Below are positions 1-6,606 of a stretch of DNA of 9,361 bases, one piece after another (position 1 is the first letter of the stretch; each line of letters starts with the position of its first letter). The notes under the pieces were generated by a model. That model was not told the DNA's origin, did not search any database, and saw only the letters and a program-made list of their open reading frames with translations. This stretch comes from Methylobacteriaceae bacterium (lineage in GTDB: Bacteria > Pseudomonadota > Alphaproteobacteria > Rhizobiales > Beijerinckiaceae). Location of the stretch: positions 1 through 9,361 of the forward strand of contig JAFAPJ010000611.1 in NCBI GenBank assembly GCA_019247255.1. Reading direction: 5' to 3'. The position numbers and the translations under genes are program-made.

Positions 1-199
1 CCCGGACACGCCGGCCGTCGCGCTCGCGGACGTGTCGCGGCCGGACGAGGAGGCGGTGCGAACGGACCTCGCCGCGCTCGCGGAGGACGCGCTGCCGCCC
101 TTCGCGGGCCGCCCCGTGCTCATCCTGATCGGATCGGCGCTGGGCGAGCCGGCGGCCCTGCTCCCCGCAACCGCCGTCGAGAAAGCCCTCGCCCCCTAG
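1..199 (+). CDS. 3' end of a tetrapyrrole (uroporphyrinogen-III) methyltransferase-like gene, partial
   Basis: Codons read from base 2 to a TAG at 197-199 give 65 residues with no internal stop; the 5' part lies outside the window. The tail reads PAVALADVSRPDEEAVRTDL, then a Pro/Ala stretch, then RPVLILIGSALGE near the end. This resembles the C-terminus of SAM-dependent tetrapyrrole methylases of the CobA/SUMT type, where an 'A(S)RPDE..V' segment is followed by a final strand of the form 'P.L..IG.AL'. Such enzymes methylate uroporphyrinogen III at C2 and C7 to precorrin-2, the entry to siroheme and B12. The N-terminal SAM-binding motifs are not visible, so another family member (a fused siroheme synthase or another Cob methylase) is possible. 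It is convergent with the aminotransferase, the two stop codons sharing bases 197-198. Confidence 0.6.
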   Translation, partial: PDTPAVALADVSRPDEEAVRTDLAALAEDALPPFAGRPVLILIGSALGEPAALLPATAVEKALAP

Positions 200-1395
200 C
201 GCCGGGCCCCGGCGAGCCAGGGCCGCAACCGCCGCACCGCCTCGCAGCAGGCCTCCTCGCCACCCGCGAAGGAGAGCCGCAGGTGGTGCGCGCCCTCGTG
301 CGGGTCGAAATCGAGGCCGGGCGTCGCGGCGACGCCCGTCTCGGCCAGCATGCGGCGGCAGAAGCCGAGCGAGTCGTTCGTGAAGCGCGCGACGTCGGCG
401 TAGAGGTAGAAGGCGCCGTCCGCGGGATGGATCCGGTCGAGGCCGAGCCGCGGCAGCTCGGTGAGCAGCACGTCGCGGGCGCGGGTGTAGCCTTCCTTCA
501 CGGCTTCGAGCTCCTCGCGGGCCTCGAAAGCCGCGACCGCCGCCACCTGCGACAGGTAGGGCGGCGAGATGTAGAAGTTCTGGGCGAGCCGCTCGATCGG
601 CCGCACGAGGCGCTCGGGCACGACGAGCCACCCGATCCGCCAGCCGGTCATGCAATAGTATTTCGAGAAGGAGTTCACGACGATCGCCTCGGGATCCGAG
701 ACGAGCGCGGTCTCGGCCGGCGCGTCGTAGGTGAGGCCGTGGTAGATCTCGTCCGAGACCAGCCAGGCGCCCCGCGCCCGGCACCAGTCCGCGAGCGCCG
801 CGAGCCCCGCCCCGTCGATCATCGTGCCGGAGGGGTTCGCGGGGCTCATCGCGAGGACGCCCGCGATCGGCCCGCCCGCGGTCGCGGCTTCGACCGCCTC
901 GGCCGAGAGCCGCCAGCCGTCGCGCTCCCTGAGCGGCACGCCCACCGCCTCGAGATCGAGCCCTGCCAGGATGTTGCGATAGGCCGGGTAGCCAGGCTCC
1001 GCGATCGCGATCCGGGCGCCCCGATCGAAGAGCGCCAGGAAGGCGAGGACGAAGCCAGCGGAAGAGCCTGTCGTGACGACGATCCGCTCCGGGCCGACCG
1101 CGACCCCGTAGGTCTCGCGGTAATGGCGCGCGATCCGCTCGCGGAGCGCGGCGAGCCCGAGCGCCTCCGTATAGCCGATCCGCCCGAGCTCGAGCGCGGC
1201 GCGCGCCGCCTCGCGCGCCGGGCGCGGCGCGGGGGCGGAGGGCTGGCCGACCTCCATATGGACGACGTCGCCGCCCTGCCTTTCTTTCGCCGTCGCCTCG
1301 GCCAATACGTCCATGGCCAGGAACGGGGCGACCCGCTCGAGGCGTCTCGCCTCGCGGCGGGGTTCGTCCGCCAGGAGGCGCGCCGTCGTCGTCAT
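196..1395 (-). CDS. Class I/II pyridoxal-phosphate aminotransferase
   Basis: This is a complete 399-residue fold-type I aminotransferase of normal family length. Visible motifs in order are TTGSSAG (about 108-114, cofactor phosphate loop), SPANPSG with Asn187, VSDEIY with Asp215 (pairs with the pyridine nitrogen) and Tyr218, SFSKYYCMTGWRIG with Lys245 as the Schiff-base lysine and Arg253, and HLRLSFA with Arg373, the usual ligand of the substrate alpha-carboxylate. It should transfer an amino group between an amino acid and a 2-oxo acid in the cytoplasm; the substrate cannot be read from sequence. The ATG at 1393-1395 is chosen because an AGGGA (plus-strand 1402-1406) sits 6 nt upstream and the N-terminus fits the family. 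The gene diverges from the DsbA-like gene and its 3' end abuts the CobA-like gene, with no room for a terminator between the stops. Family assignment is very secure; the specific function is open. Confidence 0.93.
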   Translation of the reverse strand: MTTTARLLADEPRREARRLERVAPFLAMDVLAEATAKERQGGDVVHMEVGQPSAPAPRPAREAARAALELGRIGYTEALGLAALRERIARHYRETYGVAVGPERIVVTTGSSAGFVLAFLALFDRGARIAIAEPGYPAYRNILAGLDLEAVGVPLRERDGWRLSAEAVEAATAGGPIAGVLAMSPANPSGTMIDGAGLAALADWCRARGAWLVSDEIYHGLTYDAPAETALVSDPEAIVVNSFSKYYCMTGWRIGWLVVPERLVRPIERLAQNFYISPPYLSQVAAVAAFEAREELEAVKEGYTRARDVLLTELPRLGLDRIHPADGAFYLYADVARFTNDSLGFCRRMLAETGVAATPGLDFDPHEGAHHLRLSFAGGEEACCEAVRRLRPWLAGARR

Positions 1396-1442
1396 CGGGC
1401 GTCCCTAGCGGCGGCCCGCGGGCGGCTCAAGCGGCGCGTCGG

Positions 1443-1471
1443 TTGACCGGGCCGATCCCGGCGGCGATAGG
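1443..1471 (+). promoter_or_regulatory. Possible sigma70-type promoter for the dsbA-accB-accC-aat operon
   Basis: A TTGACC at 1443-1448 (5 of 6 with TTGACA) is followed after exactly 17 bp by GATAGG at 1466-1471 (3 of 6 with TATAAT), in the short gap between two divergent genes. The -10 match is weak, so this is only a candidate. The predicted start of transcription would fall near 1478, about 34 nt before the ATG at 1512. The site overlaps an inverted repeat at 1448-1491. Confidence 0.3.
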
Positions 1472-1491
1472 GGCGAAACCCCTTCGGCCCG
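1448..1491. repeat. Nested inverted repeat in the divergent promoter region
   Basis: CGGGCCGA (1448-1455) and TCGGCCCG (1484-1491) are perfect 8-bp complements. Inside them AGGGG (1469-1473) and CCCCT (1479-1483) form a second 5-bp stem with the loop CGAAA. The two right arms are directly adjacent. The element lies between the aminotransferase and the DsbA-like gene and overlaps the candidate promoter. It could be a protein-binding operator or a leader hairpin; there is no U-tract that would make it a terminator. Confidence 0.4.
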
Positions 1492-1511
1492 CCTTCGCGT
1501 ACGGGGCATCC

Positions 1512-2282
1512 ATGTCACGAGCTTTCGTTCGAACCGTCGTCGGCGCCCTGGCGCTCGCCGCGAGCGTCGCGGTCGCGCCCGCCGCCTCCGCGCAGGTCTT
1601 CGACGCGCGCCAGCGCGAGGCGATCGAGAAGATCGTCAAGGATTATCTCATCGCGCATCCCGAGGTTCTGCAGGAAGCGATCGGCGAGCTCGAGCGGCGC
1701 CAGCAGGAAGCCCAGAAGGTCGCCCAGTCGGCCGGCATCCGGGAGATGCGCGAGACGATCGCGAAGACCGCGCAGGTCGGGACCGGGAACCCGCAAGGCG
1801 ACGTCACCCTCGTCGAGTTCTTCGATTACAATTGCGGCTACTGCAAGCGGGCGCTCGGCGACGTGCAGGCGCTCGCCAAGAGCGACCCGAAGCTGCGGAT
1901 CGTCCTGAAGGACCTTGCGGTGCTCGGCCCCGATTCGGTCGAGGCGAGCCGCGTCGCGCTCGCGGTCGCGCAGCAGATCTCGGGCGAGAAGATGTTCGAC
2001 TACCATGTGCGGCTTCTCGGCTCGCGGGGTCGGGCCAACGGCGAGCGGGCGCTCGCGGTCGCCAAGGAGATGGGGCTCGACATGGCCCGCCTGCAGAGGG
2101 ACCTGGACGCCCCGGTCGTGAAGGCCGCGATCCAGGACAACGCAGCGCTCGCCGAGAAGCTCGGCATCAACGGCACTCCGGCCTTCATCCTGGGCGACGA
2201 GGTCATATCCGGGGCAGTCGGCCAGGAGCCGCTGCGGCAGGCCATCGCCTCGGTCCGCAGGTGCGGCCAGGCCGCCTGCTGA
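1512..2282 (+). CDS. Periplasmic DsbA-family thiol:disulfide oxidoreductase (ScsC/BdbD-like)
   Basis: A 256-residue secreted thioredoxin-fold protein. The signal peptide is clear: SRAFVR n-region, a hydrophobic Val/Ala/Leu core, and an ASA|Q cleavage site after residue 27. Residues about 28-75 (QREAIEKIVKDYLIAHPEVL) look like the helical N-terminal domain that oligomerises ScsC-type proteins. The redox site is DYNCGYCK with Cys108 and Cys111, and the cis-proline loop is GTPAFILG with Pro223. It should oxidise or isomerise disulfides in the periplasm. The frame stays open upstream to a TTG at 1443, but the ATG at 1512 puts the signal peptide at the N-terminus and is preferred, although its ribosome site (GGGG at 1503-1506) is weak. 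Two further cysteines, 251 and 256, lie at the extreme C-terminus (RRCGQAAC) and are not part of the core fold. It is probably the first gene of the operon with accB 52 bp downstream. Confidence 0.9.
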   Translation: MSRAFVRTVVGALALAASVAVAPAASAQVFDARQREAIEKIVKDYLIAHPEVLQEAIGELERRQQEAQKVAQSAGIREMRETIAKTAQVGTGNPQGDVTLVEFFDYNCGYCKRALGDVQALAKSDPKLRIVLKDLAVLGPDSVEASRVALAVAQQISGEKMFDYHVRLLGSRGRANGERALAVAKEMGLDMARLQRDLDAPVVKAAIQDNAALAEKLGINGTPAFILGDEVISGAVGQEPLRQAIASVRRCGQAAC

Positions 2283-2334
2283 TCGGCCTCGCCGCTCTCA
2301 AACCGCGATCTACACCCGGAACCACGTCCCCTCG

Positions 2335-2817
2335 ATGGCCAAGCCGCATCCGTTCGATCCCGAGCTCGTGCGCGAGCTCGCGGGTCTCCTCGCCGACACG
2401 GACCTGACCGAGATCGAGGTGGAAAAGGGCGACCTGCGCATCCGGGTCGCCCGAACCGTCACGGTCGCGCCGCCCGCTCCCGTGCCGACGCTCGCGGTCG
2501 CGCCCGTTCCGGCGGCGTCCGAGGCGCCTCGGGGGCCGGGTCCGGCGAAGCCCGGCGCGGCGGCTGACGTCGCGGCGCCCGGGCCCAACACCCTGACCTC
2601 GCCCATGGTCGGCACCGCCTATCTGCGGCCGAATCCGACCGCGAAGCCCTTCGTCGAGATCGGCCAGGACGTGAAGGCGGGCGAGAAGCTTCTGCTCATC
2701 GAGGCGATGAAGACCTTCAACGACATCGTGGCGCACCGTTCCGGGACCGTGCGGGCGATCTTCGTGGAGGACGGCCAGCCGGTCGAGTACGGCGAGCCGC
2801 TCGTCGACATCGACTAG
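2335..2817 (+). CDS. accB: Biotin carboxyl carrier protein of acetyl-CoA carboxylase (BCCP)
   Basis: The 160-residue product carries biotin and shuttles carboxyl groups from AccC to the AccA/AccD carboxyltransferase, making malonyl-CoA for fatty acid synthesis in the cytoplasm. Residues 1-40 match the AccB N-terminal domain ([20 protein letters not shown]). Residues about 44-88 are a Pro/Ala linker. Residues about 86-160 are the biotinyl domain, with the 'thumb' segment [11 protein letters not shown] at 91-101 and the biotin site EAMKTFN, where Lys126 is the modified residue. E. coli has EAMKMMN here, so Phe replaces the second Met. The ATG at 2335 has only a weak ribosome site. The TAG stop is part of the AGGG before accC, and only 8 bp separate the two genes, which fits tight co-expression. 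The upstream neighbour is a DsbA-like gene, not aroQ. Confidence 0.96.
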   Translation: MAKPHPFDPELVRELAGLLADTDLTEIEVEKGDLRIRVARTVTVAPPAPVPTLAVAPVPAASEAPRGPGPAKPGAAADVAAPGPNTLTSPMVGTAYLRPNPTAKPFVEIGQDVKAGEKLLLIEAMKTFNDIVAHRSGTVRAIFVEDGQPVEYGEPLVDID

Positions 2818-2825
2818 GGCCGCCC

Positions 2826-4181
2826 TTGTTCGACAAGATCCTCATCGCCAACCGGGGCGAGATCGCGCTCCGGGTGCTGCGGGCCGCGAAGGAGCTCGGG
2901 ATCGCGACCGTCGCGGTCCACTCGACCGCCGATTCGGACGCGATGCATGTCCGGCTCGCGGACGAGAGCGTGTGCATCGGGCCGCCGGCCGCGCGCGACA
3001 GCTACCTCAACGTGCCGGCGCTCATCGCCGCCTGCGAGATCACGGGCGCCGACGCCGTCCATCCGGGCTACGGCTTCCTGTCCGAGAACGCGCGCTTCGC
3101 CGAGGTGCTCGGCCACCACGGCATCACCTTCATCGGCCCGAAAGCCGAGCATATCCGCATCATGGGCGACAAGATCGAGGCGAAGCGCACCGCGCGCCGC
3201 CTCGGCATCCCCTGCGTGCCGGGCTCGGAAGGCGGGATCCAGGACGACGACGAGGCGCAGCGCGTTGCGGCCGAGATCGGCTTCCCCGTGCTCGTGAAGG
3301 CCGCGGCGGGCGGCGGGGGGCGCGGCATGAAGGTCGCGCGCGGCCCCGGCGACCTCGCGGACGCGCTCGCGACCGCGCGGGCCGAAGCGCTGGCGGCCTT
3401 CGGCGACGGCGCCGTCTATCTCGAGAAGTATCTCGAGAAGCCGCGCCATATCGAGATCCAGGTGCTCGGCGACGGGCGGGGCAACGCGGTCCATCTCGGC
3501 GAGCGCGACTGCTCGCTCCAGCGCCGCCACCAGAAGGTCTGGGAGGAAGGCCCCTCGCCCGCCCTCAACGAGACCGAGCGCGCCGCGATCGGCGAGACCG
3601 TCTCCAAGGCCATGCAGGAGCTCGGCTATCTGGGCGCCGGCACGGTCGAGTTCCTCTACGAGGACGGCCGCTTCTACTTCATCGAGATGAACACGCGTAT
3701 CCAGGTGGAACATCCGGTGACCGAGATGATCACCGGGATCGACATCGTGAACGAGCAGATCCGGCTCGCCGCTGGGCTGCCGCTCTCGGTCACGCAGGAC
3801 GAGGTCGCGCTGTCCGGCCACGCGGTCGAGTGCCGGATCAATGCCGAGCACCCGACGACCTTCAAGCCGAGCCCGGGGCTCATCACCTACTTCCATCCGC
3901 CGGGGGGGCTCGGCGTGCGGGTCGATTCGGCGGCCTATCAGGGCTACCGGATCCCGCCGAACTACGATTCGCTCGTCGGCAAGCTCATCGTGCACGGCCG
4001 CACCCGGACCGAATGCCTGATGAGGTTGCGTCGCGCGCTCGACGAGTTCGTGGTGGACGGGATCGAGACCACGCTGCCGCTCTTCCGCACGCTCGTGCGG
4101 AACGCCGACATCCACGACGGGCGCTACGACATCCACTGGCTCGAATCGTTCCTCGCGAACGAGGGGCCGGTTCCGACCTGA
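2826..4181 (+). CDS. accC: Biotin carboxylase subunit of acetyl-CoA carboxylase
   Basis: The 451-residue enzyme is of usual AccC length and uses ATP and bicarbonate to carboxylate the biotin on AccB. It opens with [19 protein letters not shown], the biotin carboxylase N-terminal domain. The ATP-grasp part has Lys116, Lys158, the glycine loop AGGGGRGMK (about 161-169), [12 protein letters not shown] ending at Lys237, and [14 protein letters not shown] with Glu288, Asn290, Arg291 and Glu296. The C-terminal domain includes [11 protein letters not shown] (331-341). The start is TTG at 2826: it gives the family's M-[LF]-D-K-I beginning, and AGGG at 2816-2819 lies 6 nt upstream; no ATG or GTG fits. 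Bases 3417-3440 are a perfect 12-bp tandem repeat encoding YLEKYLEK, which the family has anyway. The stop is followed after 4 nt by the ATG of aat. Confidence 0.97.
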   Translation: MFDKILIANRGEIALRVLRAAKELGIATVAVHSTADSDAMHVRLADESVCIGPPAARDSYLNVPALIAACEITGADAVHPGYGFLSENARFAEVLGHHGITFIGPKAEHIRIMGDKIEAKRTARRLGIPCVPGSEGGIQDDDEAQRVAAEIGFPVLVKAAAGGGGRGMKVARGPGDLADALATARAEALAAFGDGAVYLEKYLEKPRHIEIQVLGDGRGNAVHLGERDCSLQRRHQKVWEEGPSPALNETERAAIGETVSKAMQELGYLGAGTVEFLYEDGRFYFIEMNTRIQVEHPVTEMITGIDIVNEQIRLAAGLPLSVTQDEVALSGHAVECRINAEHPTTFKPSPGLITYFHPPGGLGVRVDSAAYQGYRIPPNYDSLVGKLIVHGRTRTECLMRLRRALDEFVVDGIETTLPLFRTLVRNADIHDGRYDIHWLESFLANEGPVPT

Positions 4182-4185
4182 CGCC

Positions 4186-4857
4186 ATGGCAGGCTCGCGC
4201 CGCGTCGAGATCACGCCCGAGATCCTGCTGCGGGCCTATGCCGCCGGCATCTTTCCGATGGCGGAGGACGCGGATGACCCGACGCTCTTCTGGGTCGAGC
4301 CGCAGCGGCGCGGGATCATCCCGCTCGACGGCGTGCACGTGCCGCGCCGCCTAGCCCGCACCGTCCGGCAGGACCTCTACGAGATCCGGATCGACACCGA
4401 TTTCGAGGGCGTCATCGCCGGCTGCGCCGCGCCGGCCGAGGATCGCGAGCGCACCTGGATCAACGAGCGCATCCGCCGGCTCTACGGCGAGCTCTACGAG
4501 CTCGGGCATTGCCACACGGTCGAGGCCTGGTCGGAGGGCCGGCTGGTCGGCGGGCTCTACGGCGTGCGGCTCGGCGCGGCCTTCTTCGGCGAATCGATGT
4601 TCCACGTCGCCCGCGACGCCTCGAAGGTCGCTTTCGTGCATCTCTGCGCGCGGCTGAAGGCGGGCGGGTTCCGGCTCCTCGATGCGCAGTTCGTGACGGA
4701 TCACCTGGCGACGCTCGGCGCCGTCGAGATCGCCCGGCGCGATTATGCCCGGATGCTGACCGATGCTGTCGCGGCGGAGGCCGACTGGTCCGTCTGGCCC
4801 GCGGACGAGCCGGTCTCCGGGGCCCGCGCCCTCGCCGCGCTCAGCGTGCCGGGTTGA
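4186..4857 (+). CDS. aat: Leucyl/phenylalanyl-tRNA--protein transferase
   Basis: A 223-residue cytoplasmic enzyme that moves Leu or Phe from tRNA to the N-terminal Arg or Lys of target proteins, marking them for ClpS and ClpAP (N-degron pathway). Diagnostic segments are [14 protein letters not shown] (14-27), [14 protein letters not shown] (35-48), [18 protein letters not shown] (122-139) and [19 protein letters not shown] (164-182). Glu136 and Asp166 are 30 residues apart, like Glu156 and Asp186 of the E. coli enzyme, and Gln168 matches its Gln188. The ATG at 4186 starts 4 nt after the accC stop with no clear ribosome site, so translational coupling to accC is likely. The last 17 bp overlap the 3' end of the DUF2155 gene on the other strand. 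Linkage of accB-accC-aat is common in alphaproteobacteria. Confidence 0.96.
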   Translation: MAGSRRVEITPEILLRAYAAGIFPMAEDADDPTLFWVEPQRRGIIPLDGVHVPRRLARTVRQDLYEIRIDTDFEGVIAGCAAPAEDRERTWINERIRRLYGELYELGHCHTVEAWSEGRLVGGLYGVRLGAAFFGESMFHVARDASKVAFVHLCARLKAGGFRLLDAQFVTDHLATLGAVEIARRDYARMLTDAVAAEADWSVWPADEPVSGARALAALSVPG

Positions 4858-5494
4858 AGCCGCCGTAGCCCTGGATCTGGTTCGGCGGCGGGGCCGCCGC
4901 CTGCGGCGTGTTCGTCGGGAAGAAGCGCCGGCTCGGCGCCTGGGCGGGCCGAACCTCGCGCCCGCGCGGCTCCGCGACGTCGATCTGGCCGGAGGCGTTG
5001 GTGCGCGGCTGCTCGCGCGCCGCGGTCCGGCCGCCCTCGCGCCGGTTGCGGTCGCGCGCCGTCACGACCGGACCCTGATCCGATTCCTTCGGCTCGGCGA
5101 TGACGGTCGTCCCGCCCTTACAATCCATGAGCCACACGTCGTAGACCGAATGCTCGATCGCGTGGAGGCCCGGACTCGCCGCGAACATCCAGCCCGTGAA
5201 GATGCGCCGGTACTTGTTCTCGAGCGTGACCTCGTCGACCTCGACGAAGGCGTCCGTCTGCGGGCTCTCGGTCGGCGGGCGCGAATAGCAGACGCGGGGC
5301 GTGATCTGCAGGGCGCCGAACTGCACGGTCTCGTCGACCGCGACGTCGAACGAGATGATGCGACCCGTGATCTTGTCGAGGCCGTTGAAGACGGCCGTCG
5401 GGTTCCGGATCTTGTCCGCCGCCGCGGGAGTCGCGAGTATCGCGACCGTCGCGGCCAGGGCCGCCGCGCGGGGAAGCTTGGGAAGAAGCCGCAT
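4841..5494 (-). CDS. DUF2155-family secreted protein
   Basis: A 217-residue protein of unknown molecular function, exported by a signal peptide ([10 protein letters not shown], hydrophobic Ala/Val/Leu core, cleavage about ATPAAA|D at 26/27). The DUF2155 domain covers roughly 30-127. It contains the family hallmark [20 protein letters not shown] and ends at DCK, with Cys69 and Cys125 likely to form a disulfide in the periplasm. Residues about 135-217 are a low-complexity tail rich in Arg, Pro, Gln and Ala, ending [12 protein letters not shown]. The frame is open far upstream, but the ATG at 5492-5494 puts the signal peptide first and has GAGGA 11 nt before it. The gene is last in the NDUFA12-cupin-DUF2155 operon, 40 bp after the cupin stop. 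DUF2155 genes often sit beside NDUFA12-type genes in this class of bacteria; the functional reason is not known. Confidence 0.9.
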   Translation of the reverse strand: MRLLPKLPRAAALAATVAILATPAAADKIRNPTAVFNGLDKITGRIISFDVAVDETVQFGALQITPRVCYSRPPTESPQTDAFVEVDEVTLENKYRRIFTGWMFAASPGLHAIEHSVYDVWLMDCKGGTTVIAEPKESDQGPVVTARDRNRREGGRTAAREQPRTNASGQIDVAEPRGREVRPAQAPSRRFFPTNTPQAAAPPPNQIQGYGGFNPAR

Positions 5495-5534
5495 CGGTGT
5501 CGAGGTCCTCGCCCGGCAGGCGGGCCTGAAATCG

Positions 5535-5840
5535 CTAGCGCTTGATCTCGATCTCGAGAAAGGCGAACGGCCCGCCCGTCCCGTTGACGACGTTGTGTTC
5601 CACCCCCTCGGGACGAAAGTAAGGCTCGCCCTCCCGGAGGGAGGCCTCGCGGGTGATCCCGCCGGACTCCTCGAGGAGCAGCGTCCCGTCCGCGAGCGGC
5701 ACGACGACGTAATCGTGCCCATGCCGGTGCCAGCCGGTCTCAGCGCCGTCCGCGAAGCTCCAGCGGGTCACGACGACCCGCTCGTTGTCGATGAGCGTGT
5801 CGGGCGTCGCCTGCGTCCGCGCGGCCGTCGTGTCAGCCAT
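5535..5840 (-). CDS. Small single-domain cupin protein
   Basis: The 101-residue protein is one beta-barrel cupin domain with no signal peptide, so probably cytoplasmic. Cupin motif 1 is the segment GWHRHGHDYVVVPLADG, with His38, His40 and perhaps His42 as metal ligands; motif 2 is PEGVEHNVVN, with His82. The glutamate usual in motif 1 is not in its normal place; Asp43 is nearby. The set of histidines suggests a bound metal ion, but the substrate or role cannot be named. Its ATG (5838-5840) overlaps the TGA of the NDUFA12-like gene (5833-5835), an 8-bp overlap typical of translational coupling. The DUF2155 gene follows after 40 bp. The cupin therefore separates two genes that are usually neighbours. 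The family assignment is firm; function is unknown. Confidence 0.85.
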   Translation of the reverse strand: MADTTAARTQATPDTLIDNERVVVTRWSFADGAETGWHRHGHDYVVVPLADGTLLLEESGGITREASLREGEPYFRPEGVEHNVVNGTGGPFAFLEIEIKR

Positions 5841-6363
5841 GCTGCGGCTGCCCGAGCCCGACGCCGTGGGTGCCGGGATGTTGCTCGGGCCGGCGGACGT
5901 CCCGCCCGTCCGGCGAGACGCCGTCTTCGTCGCGGCCCGCAGGCGCCCACCCGTCCGGCGACCAGGCGAGGTAATCCCCGGTCGCGGGCGGGCGTTCGCT
6001 GCGGGCGAGCGTCGAGCCGGCCGGCCGGTAGGCGCGCGGCGTCCCGGTCAGGTTCGGCTGGTGCGGCTTCTCCCACTCGCGCGCGACGTAACGGTCCTCG
6101 CTCGGCGGGATGTCGAAGGTATGGGCGAGCCAGCCGCGCCAGCCCGGCGGCACGCGGGAAGCCTCGGCCTCGCCGTTGAAGACGACCCAGCGCCGCTCGG
6201 GCCCGGTCGATTCGTCCCGCTTGAACATGGGGCCGCGATAATAGCGGTTTCCGAGCTCGTCCTCGCCGACGAACGTGCCGTGGCGGCGCGTGAACAGCGC
6301 GGTGCCCCAGGTCTGGCCGTTCCACCAGGTGAGGCTTCGGATCAGGATATCTTTCAGCGTCAT
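5833..6363 (-). CDS. NDUFA12 (B17.2)-like accessory subunit of respiratory complex I, with C-terminal extension
   Basis: A 176-residue protein of the NDUFA12/B17.2 family, a peripheral subunit of NADH:ubiquinone oxidoreductase shared by alphaproteobacteria and mitochondria. The N-terminus has SLTWWNGQTWGT. The core has FVGEDELGNRYYRG (31-44), RRWVVFNGEAEASRVPPGW (57-75), GWLAHTFDIPP (77-87) and EWEKPHQPNLTGTPRAYRP (96-114), all family hallmarks. Related proteins usually end soon after the segment seen here as ATGDYLAWSPDGW (127-139). This one continues about 37 residues in a low-complexity Gly/Arg/Pro/Asp stretch to GLGQPQHG. The extension contains a 12-bp direct repeat (5905-5916 and 5950-5961), in frame 45 bp apart, each giving SPDG. 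The gene leads the minus-strand operon and its end overlaps the cupin start. No clear ribosome site precedes the ATG. Confidence 0.92.
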   Translation of the reverse strand: MTLKDILIRSLTWWNGQTWGTALFTRRHGTFVGEDELGNRYYRGPMFKRDESTGPERRWVVFNGEAEASRVPPGWRGWLAHTFDIPPSEDRYVAREWEKPHQPNLTGTPRAYRPAGSTLARSERPPATGDYLAWSPDGWAPAGRDEDGVSPDGRDVRRPEQHPGTHGVGLGQPQHG

Positions 6364-6387
6364 GGCTCGGGCGGCGCTCTCGGCCGC

Positions 6388-6416
6388 CTTATGGGCGCGC
6401 CGTTCCGGACTGTCCA
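6388..6416 (-). promoter_or_regulatory. Probable sigma70-type promoter of the NDUFA12-cupin-DUF2155 operon
   Basis: On the minus strand TGGACA (plus 6411-6416, 5 of 6 with TTGACA) is followed by a 17-bp spacer and CATAAG (plus 6388-6393, 4 of 6 with TATAAT). Transcription would start near 6381, giving a short leader of about 18 nt before the ATG at 6361-6363. Spacing and position are good; the call is by eye. Confidence 0.45.
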
Positions 6417-6526
6417 GGCGACTCGGCCGAGCGAGCCGGACGGACTCGGATCAGGCCGTTTGGCCAGCCCGAAGCGGGCCTGTTCACAGCCATTTATTTT
6501 TCGAACGACCCGCCGGCGTTGCCGTT

Positions 6527-6535
6527 TTGTCCACA
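6527..6535 (+). promoter_or_regulatory. Candidate DnaA box upstream of nrdJ
   Basis: TTGTCCACA matches the DnaA box TTATCCACA at 8 of 9 positions and lies 40 bp upstream of the first NrdR box. A weaker copy (CTGTTCACA, 6 of 9) is at 6480-6488. In E. coli the nrdAB promoter carries DnaA boxes, so the site is plausible in context, but one 9-mer could be chance. Confidence 0.35.
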
Positions 6536-6575
6536 GGCCGGGAACCCGCTGAATCGTTTATCATTTCCGGAGCCG

Positions 6576-6591
6576 ACACCATATCTAGTGT
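6576..6591 (+). promoter_or_regulatory. NrdR box 1
   Basis: ACACCATATCTAGTGT fits the 16-bp NrdR consensus acaCwAtATaTwGtgt at nearly every position and is an imperfect palindrome. NrdR is the Zn-finger/ATP-cone repressor of ribonucleotide reductase genes. The site lies about 195 bp upstream of the nrdJ start, the only reductase gene nearby, and would place nrdJ under dNTP/ATP-sensing control. It probably overlaps the promoter, but no convincing -35/-10 pair could be read around it. Confidence 0.75.
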
Positions 6592-6606
6592 GTGGACGGC
6601 AGCGGG

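Noticed and set aside
283..1446. 387-codon plus-strand frame opposite the aminotransferase
   Set aside because: No recognisable domain; the minus-strand aminotransferase has every PLP-site motif and a ribosome site.
1443..1511. N-terminal extension of the DsbA-like protein from a TTG
   Set aside because: It would put 23 residues before an obvious signal peptide; the ATG at 1512 is the better start.
3417..3440. Perfect 12-bp tandem repeat in accC
   Set aside because: It encodes YLEKYLEK, which matches the normal family sequence, so the repeat reflects codon choice rather than an expansion.
2814..4354. Long open frames overlapping accC on the minus strand (2814-4214) and in another plus frame (2972-4354)
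   Set aside because: Low-complexity Arg-rich translations; accC and aat explain the DNA with all catalytic motifs.
4883..4899. GC hairpin CGGCGGC/GCCGCCG near the convergent gene ends, considered as a terminator
   Set aside because: It lies inside DUF2155 coding DNA for an Ala/Pro run and has no U-tract.
5495..5722. 76-residue N-terminal extension of the DUF2155 protein
   Set aside because: It would bury the signal peptide and overlap the cupin gene in another frame; the Ser/Arg-rich sequence has no domain.
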